From the NCBI GenBank assembly GCA_022376515.1, contig WTXI01000625.1:1-10454 (forward strand): a stretch of DNA of 10,454 bases. Direction: 5' to 3'. Under the pieces are notes generated by a model. It had not been told where the DNA came from. It did no database searches and saw only the letters and a program-made list of their open reading frames with translations. The translations under genes were made by a program, and so were the position numbers. The stretch comes from Lactifluus volemus (taxonomy: Eukaryota > Basidiomycota > Agaricomycetes > Russulales > Russulaceae). Positions within the stretch are counted from its first letter, which is position 1. Each line of letters opens with the position of its first letter. This document shows positions 7,330 through 10,454 of this stretch, in pieces.

Positions 7330-7636
7330 CTACTCTAGTTGTGAAAGAAGCTCAAAGACATGGTAGTCAATAAATTGGTTTATAAAATATGCATCACAAG
7401 CATCAAGAGCATGGGTATAAGTCAAGTTCACTGGAAGCAACCCTTTTCTATAGCATGGTAGAAGATGTACACCACAAAGTATGGTGTTAAGATGGATAAT
7501 CTGGATTGGCCACTGACCTTTATTCATCATATTCAGGGCACACTCTCCACATACCAGTATCTTTATCATGTCTAGGGTTCTTATCAGGGTGAATGAACCA
7601 TGTCACAAGGGCACATGGAACATCCTTAACTATATG
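7330..7636 (-). pseudogene. C-terminal fragment of a Plavaka/KDZ-type transposon-associated protein
   Basis: On the minus strand, 7630-7515 reads VPCALVTWF...DKDTGMWRV. After one frameshift near 7515, 7514-7330 reads IIHLNTILCGVHLLPCY...LDACDAYFINQFIDYHVFE and ends in TAG. This is the C-terminal signature I recall in very numerous basidiomycete proteins of Plavaka-type (CACTA-like) transposons: P-C-A-L-V-x-W-F, D-x-D-T-G-M-W, then H-L-D-T-I-x-R-A-A-H-L, then F-Y-V-N-K-Y-I-D-H-H-x-H-E. Compared with that pattern this copy has several substitutions (HLNTILCGVHL, YFINQFIDYHVFE). Upstream the frame runs straight into the start of the subtelomeric repeat module, so the 5' part of the gene is missing. 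It is a truncated, frameshifted relic. Confidence 0.6.
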
Positions 7637-7690
7637 ATCCGCCCACCCCCCGGGGGGGTATGAAATGGGTCATGAAATGAGGTGAAATGG
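7634..7690 (+). repeat. Module head, copy A (GC-rich palindrome)
   Basis: It begins ATGATCCGCC, then a run centred on CCCCCCGGGGGGG, then TATGAAATGGGTCATG. It matches 8625-8680 over the whole length, with identical sequence for 32 bp at its right end (7659-7690 against 8649-8680). The C/G block is self-complementary. The weak match TTAACTA lies just left of both heads. Confidence 0.8.
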
Positions 7691-8600
7691 GATGAAATAA
7701 GATGAAATAAGATGAAATAGTGTGAAATGAAGTGAAATAAGGTGAAATGGGATGAAATGGAGTAAAATAGGGTGAAATAAGAGTGAAATGAGATGAAATG
7801 AGATGAAATAAGGTGAAATAGCATGAAATAAGGTGAAATGGTGCGAAATAAGATGAAATGGGATGAAATAAAGTGAAATGAGGTGAAATAGTGTGAAATA
7901 AGATGAAATAGTGTGAAATAAGATGAAATAGAGTGAAATGGGGTGAAATGAGGTGAAATGAGGTGAAATAGTGTGAAATGGAGTGAAATGAGATGAAATA
8001 AAGTGAAATAAGGTGAAATAGAGCGAAATAAGGTGAAATGGGGTGAAATAGAGCGAAATGAAGTGAAATGGGATGAAATGGGATGAAATGAGATGAAATA
8101 GCATGAAATGAGGTGAAATGGGGCGAAATAGTGTGAAATGAGGTAAAATGGGTGAAATAAGGTGAAATGAGATGAAATGAAGTGAAATGAAGTGAAATGA
8201 AGTGAAATGAGGGGAAATAAAGTGAAATAAGGTGAAATGGAGCAAAATAAGGTAAAATTGGATGAAATGAAGTGAAATGGGATGAAATAAGGTGAAATAG
8301 CATGAAATAAGGTTGAAATAGTGTGAAATAAGGTGAAATGTGATGAAATGGGATGAAATAAGATGAAATAAGGTAAAATAAGTAAAATAGAGTAAATATG
8401 GTGAAATAAGACGAAATAAGGTGAAATGGAGTGAAATAAGTGTGAAATGAGATAAAAGGAGATGAAATAAGGTAAAATAGTGTGAAATGAGCTGAAATAG
8501 AGTGAAATGAGATGAAATAAGGTGAATAGAAGTGAAATAAGGTGAAATGAGGTGAAATAGCATGAAATAAGCATGAAATGAGATGAAATAGAGTGAAATA
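7634..8600 (+). repeat. Subtelomeric module 1: head plus GTGAAATRRR minisatellite
   Basis: A GC-rich head (7634-7660) is followed by about 940 bp of an imperfect 10-bp unit of the form (G/C)(T/A/C)GAAATRRR, such as GTGAAATGAG, GATGAAATAA and CATGAAATAG. Period slips of one or two bases occur, for example near 8150, 8310 and 8390. On the minus strand the unit reads ATTTCAYYYY-like and holds no stop codon, so all three minus frames stay open for hundreds of codons and give Phe/His/Ser/Ile repeats. These are not genes. Confidence 0.85.
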
Positions 8601-8620
8601 GGGTTAGGGTTTAGGGTTTA
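8601..8620 (+). repeat. Interstitial telomeric repeat between the modules
   Basis: GGGTTAGGGTTTAGGGTTTA stands directly after the minisatellite of module 1 and just before the head of module 2. It has the same orientation as the terminal telomere. It looks like a fossil chromosome end or a junction of module duplication. Confidence 0.85.
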
Positions 8621-8624
8621 ACTA

Positions 8625-8680
8625 ATGATCCGCCTACCCCCGGGCGGGTATGAAATGGGTCATGAAATGAGGTGAAATGG
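8625..8680 (+). repeat. Module head, copy B (GC-rich palindrome)
   Basis: ATGATCCGCC is followed by TACCCCCGGGCGGGTATG and the shared TGAAATGGGTCATG segment. It lies 991 bp from copy A. Differences from copy A are confined to the C/G block. Confidence 0.8.
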
Positions 8681-9570
8681 TGTGAAATAAGATGAAATGG
8701 ATGACAATGAAAGGTGAAATAGAGTGAAATAAGATGAAATAGTGTGAAATAAGATGATAATAGCAATGAAATAGCATGAAATGAGGTGAAAATAAAGTGA
8801 AATAAGTGAAATAGAGCGAAATAAGGTGAAATGGGGCAAAACTAGTGTGAAATGAGTAAAATGGAGTGAAATGAGGAAAATGAGGTGAAATAGTGTGAAA
8901 TAAACATGAAATGAGATGAAATAAGGTGGAATAGCATGAAATGAGGTGAAATAGTGTGAAATCAGGCAAAATGTGGGTGAAATGGGATGAAATGGCGGTA
9001 AAATGGAGTGAAATAAGGTAAAATGAGATAAAATAAGGTGAAATGGGGTGAAATGGAGTTGAAATAAGGTGAAATGGGATGAATATGAGGTAAAAAGAGG
9101 AAATGGGGGTGTGAATAAGGTGAAATAAAGTGAAATGAGGTGAAATGAGGTGAAATAGAGTGAAATAAATGAAATGGGTGAAATGAGGTGAAATGGAGCA
9201 AAATATAGGTGAAATAGCATGAAATAAGATGAAATAATGTGAAATAATGTGAAATAAGATGAAATAAAGTGAAATAGTGCGAAATGAGATGAAATGGAGC
9301 GAAATGAGGTGAAATAGCATGAAATAAGTGTGAAATGGGGTGAAATGAGGAAAATAGAGTGAAATGAGGTGAAATAGAGTAAATGAGGTGAAATAGAGAA
9401 AATAGCGTAAAGATAATAAAATAAATGAATGAAAAACTTGTGTGAAATGAGTGAAATGGAGTAAAATAGGTAAAAGAAAGTAAAATGTGATGAAATAAAG
9501 TAAAATAAGTTAAAATAAGTTAAATTTGATGCAATTTAGTAAAATGATGTAAATAAGAAAGTGTGAAAAA
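8625..9570 (+). repeat. Subtelomeric module 2: head plus GTGAAATRRR minisatellite
   Basis: This has the same design as module 1, but the array is less regular, with many 8-, 9- and 11-bp units. It decays steadily after about 9340 into GTAAAATA-like words. The long minus-strand frames (up to 228 codons) are again composition artefacts. There is no telomeric tract at the fading end; the A/G-rich tract follows instead. Confidence 0.8.
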
Positions 9571-10345
9571 AGTAATAAGGTTGATACAATAGCTCTGGCA
9601 GAAATGAGACTACAGAGATATAGGAAAGTGATGATAATAATAAAGATGTTTGAAGTACAGAAAGAGATAAAAAACATAAAAAACCAAAAAAATACTAAAG
9701 TATAAAGTATAAGAGGGCACAGAAGGCATAAGACAGAAGATGGAAAAAGAAGAGATGGTAGAAGTATAAAAGTATAAAAGGAAAAAGTATAAGTAAAAAA
9801 AAAGATAATGTAGACAAAGGCCAGAGTGTGAGATATTTAAAAAAACAAAAGATAGAAGAGAAAGGATGGGATATAAAAAGTATAAAGAAGAAGAAAAAAA
9901 AAGCAAAGAATATAAATGTGTAAAAGAGAGATAAGAAAGATAAAAGAAAGTATGAAAGTTATAAAAGATGAAAAAAGTATGAAAAGGTGAAAATAGAAAA
10001 GAAGATAAAATTAGATAAAAAAAAAGAAAAGAAGTGATAAGGCAGAAAGTGGGAATAGAGAAAGAAATAAATAGAAAAAAATGGATTAGTGAAAAAAAAG
10101 AATAAAAAAGGGTTAAGGTTAAAAGAGAAAAGTATATAAGGTATTAAAGAAGAAATATGAAAAAGGTTTAAAGGGTTTAAATGAAAATAGGTAAAAAAAA
10201 GAGAATATAGTGAAGATAAAGAAAAAGAAGAAGTAGTAAGAGAGTAAATAAAAGAAAAAAAGAAAGAGAGTAATATAAAAGATAATGAGAAGATAATAAT
10301 TAAAAAGTTAAGAAAAAGAGAGTAAAGGATAGATAAGGTGTAAAA
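9571..10345 (+). repeat. A/G-rich, C-free subtelomeric tract
   Basis: Almost all bases on the plus strand are A or G with scattered T. Words such as AGTATAAAA, GAAAAAG and AGATAA recur without a fixed period. No C occurs from 10044 to 10345. The minus-strand frame at 9610-9906 (Phe/Leu/Tyr/Ser-rich) follows from this composition and is not a gene. Confidence 0.7.
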
Positions 10346-10369
10346 CCCGAGGAGCCGATGTAGGGGGAG
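10346..10369. other. Short linker of mixed composition before the telomere
   Basis: CCCGAGGAGCCGATGTAGG breaks the C-free tract and precedes the first degenerate telomeric units. It is the only GC-rich non-telomeric sequence right of the module 2 head. Confidence 0.5.
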
Positions 10370-10454
10370 TTAGGTTGTAGGGTTATAGGGTTTAGGGTTT
10401 AGGGTTAGTTTAGGGTTTAGTTTAGGGTTTAGGGTTTAGGTTTAGGGTTTAGGG
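10370..10454 (+). repeat. Telomere, (TTTAGGG)n with variants, at the window's right edge
   Basis: The inner edge has degenerate units (TTAGG, TTGTAGGG, TTATAGGG). Beyond it come about seven perfect TTTAGGG units mixed with shortened TTAG, TTTAG and TTTAGG units, up to the last base. The G-rich strand pointing right marks a right chromosome end. TTTAGGG is the plant-type unit; most basidiomycetes studied use TTAGGG. Confidence 0.92.

Noticed and set aside
7626..8574. Minus-strand reading frames of 225-314 codons
   Set aside because: Three overlapping frames are open at once because the 10-bp minisatellite unit lacks stops on this strand; the products only mirror the repeat.
8634..9320. Minus-strand reading frames of 79-228 codons
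   Set aside because: Same cause as in the first module; no start context, no domain, only repeat-derived residues.
7634..9570. CRISPR-like array
   Set aside because: The repeated unit is 10 bp without spacers, in a eukaryotic subtelomere; it is a minisatellite.
9610..9906. 98-codon minus-strand frame, hydrophobic
   Set aside because: Lies in A/G-rich DNA whose complement codes only Phe, Leu, Ser, Tyr and similar residues; apparent membrane character is compositional.

Overview
This window looks like the right-hand end of a fungal chromosome, most likely a mushroom-forming basidiomycete (Agaricomycetes). It ends in a telomere array of (TTTAGGG)n at about 10370-10454, with the G-rich strand running 5'->3' off the end. 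The basidiomycete call rests on three decayed minus-strand protein genes that resemble families I know as highly repeated in those genomes, on introns of about 50 nt, and on LTRs rich in TGACTCA. No tRNA, rRNA or intact protein-coding gene was seen.

Layout. 1-430: LTR-type promoter (five TGACTCA/TGAGTCA sites, then a TATA box) in CpG-rich DNA. 430-2100: low-complexity and short-repeat DNA with no convincing gene. About 2102-2700: a second, probably solo, LTR (six TGACTCA-type sites, TATATAAG). 2919-2993: a 71-bp MITE with 19/21 matching inverted ends and TA target duplication. 3003-4326 (minus): pseudogene of a TET/JBP-like 2-oxoglutarate/Fe(II) dioxygenase with two recognisable intron positions. 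4700-4989: three tandem copies of a ~95-bp unit. 5728-7131 (minus): frameshifted pseudogene ending in a papain-fold, USP-like cysteine-peptidase domain. 7330-7636 (minus): frameshifted C-terminal stub of a Plavaka/KDZ-transposon-associated protein, cut off where the subtelomeric repeats begin.

7634-10345 is subtelomeric repeat. Two modules of roughly 1 kb each begin with the same GC-rich palindromic head (7634 and 8625), followed by a degenerate 10-bp minisatellite (consensus GTGAAATRRR). A short telomeric tract (8601-8620) sits exactly between the modules. The second module fades into an A/G-rich tract that lacks any C for about 300 nt before the telomere. The long reading frames in the minisatellite (up to 314 codons) are artefacts of a 10-bp unit that contains no stop codon on the minus strand.

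The three pseudogenes all point away from the telomere and all belong to transposon-linked families. I read the window as a heterochromatic, mutation-decayed transposon graveyard capped by a modular telomere-associated sequence. The protein family assignments come from memory of family motifs, not from a database search.
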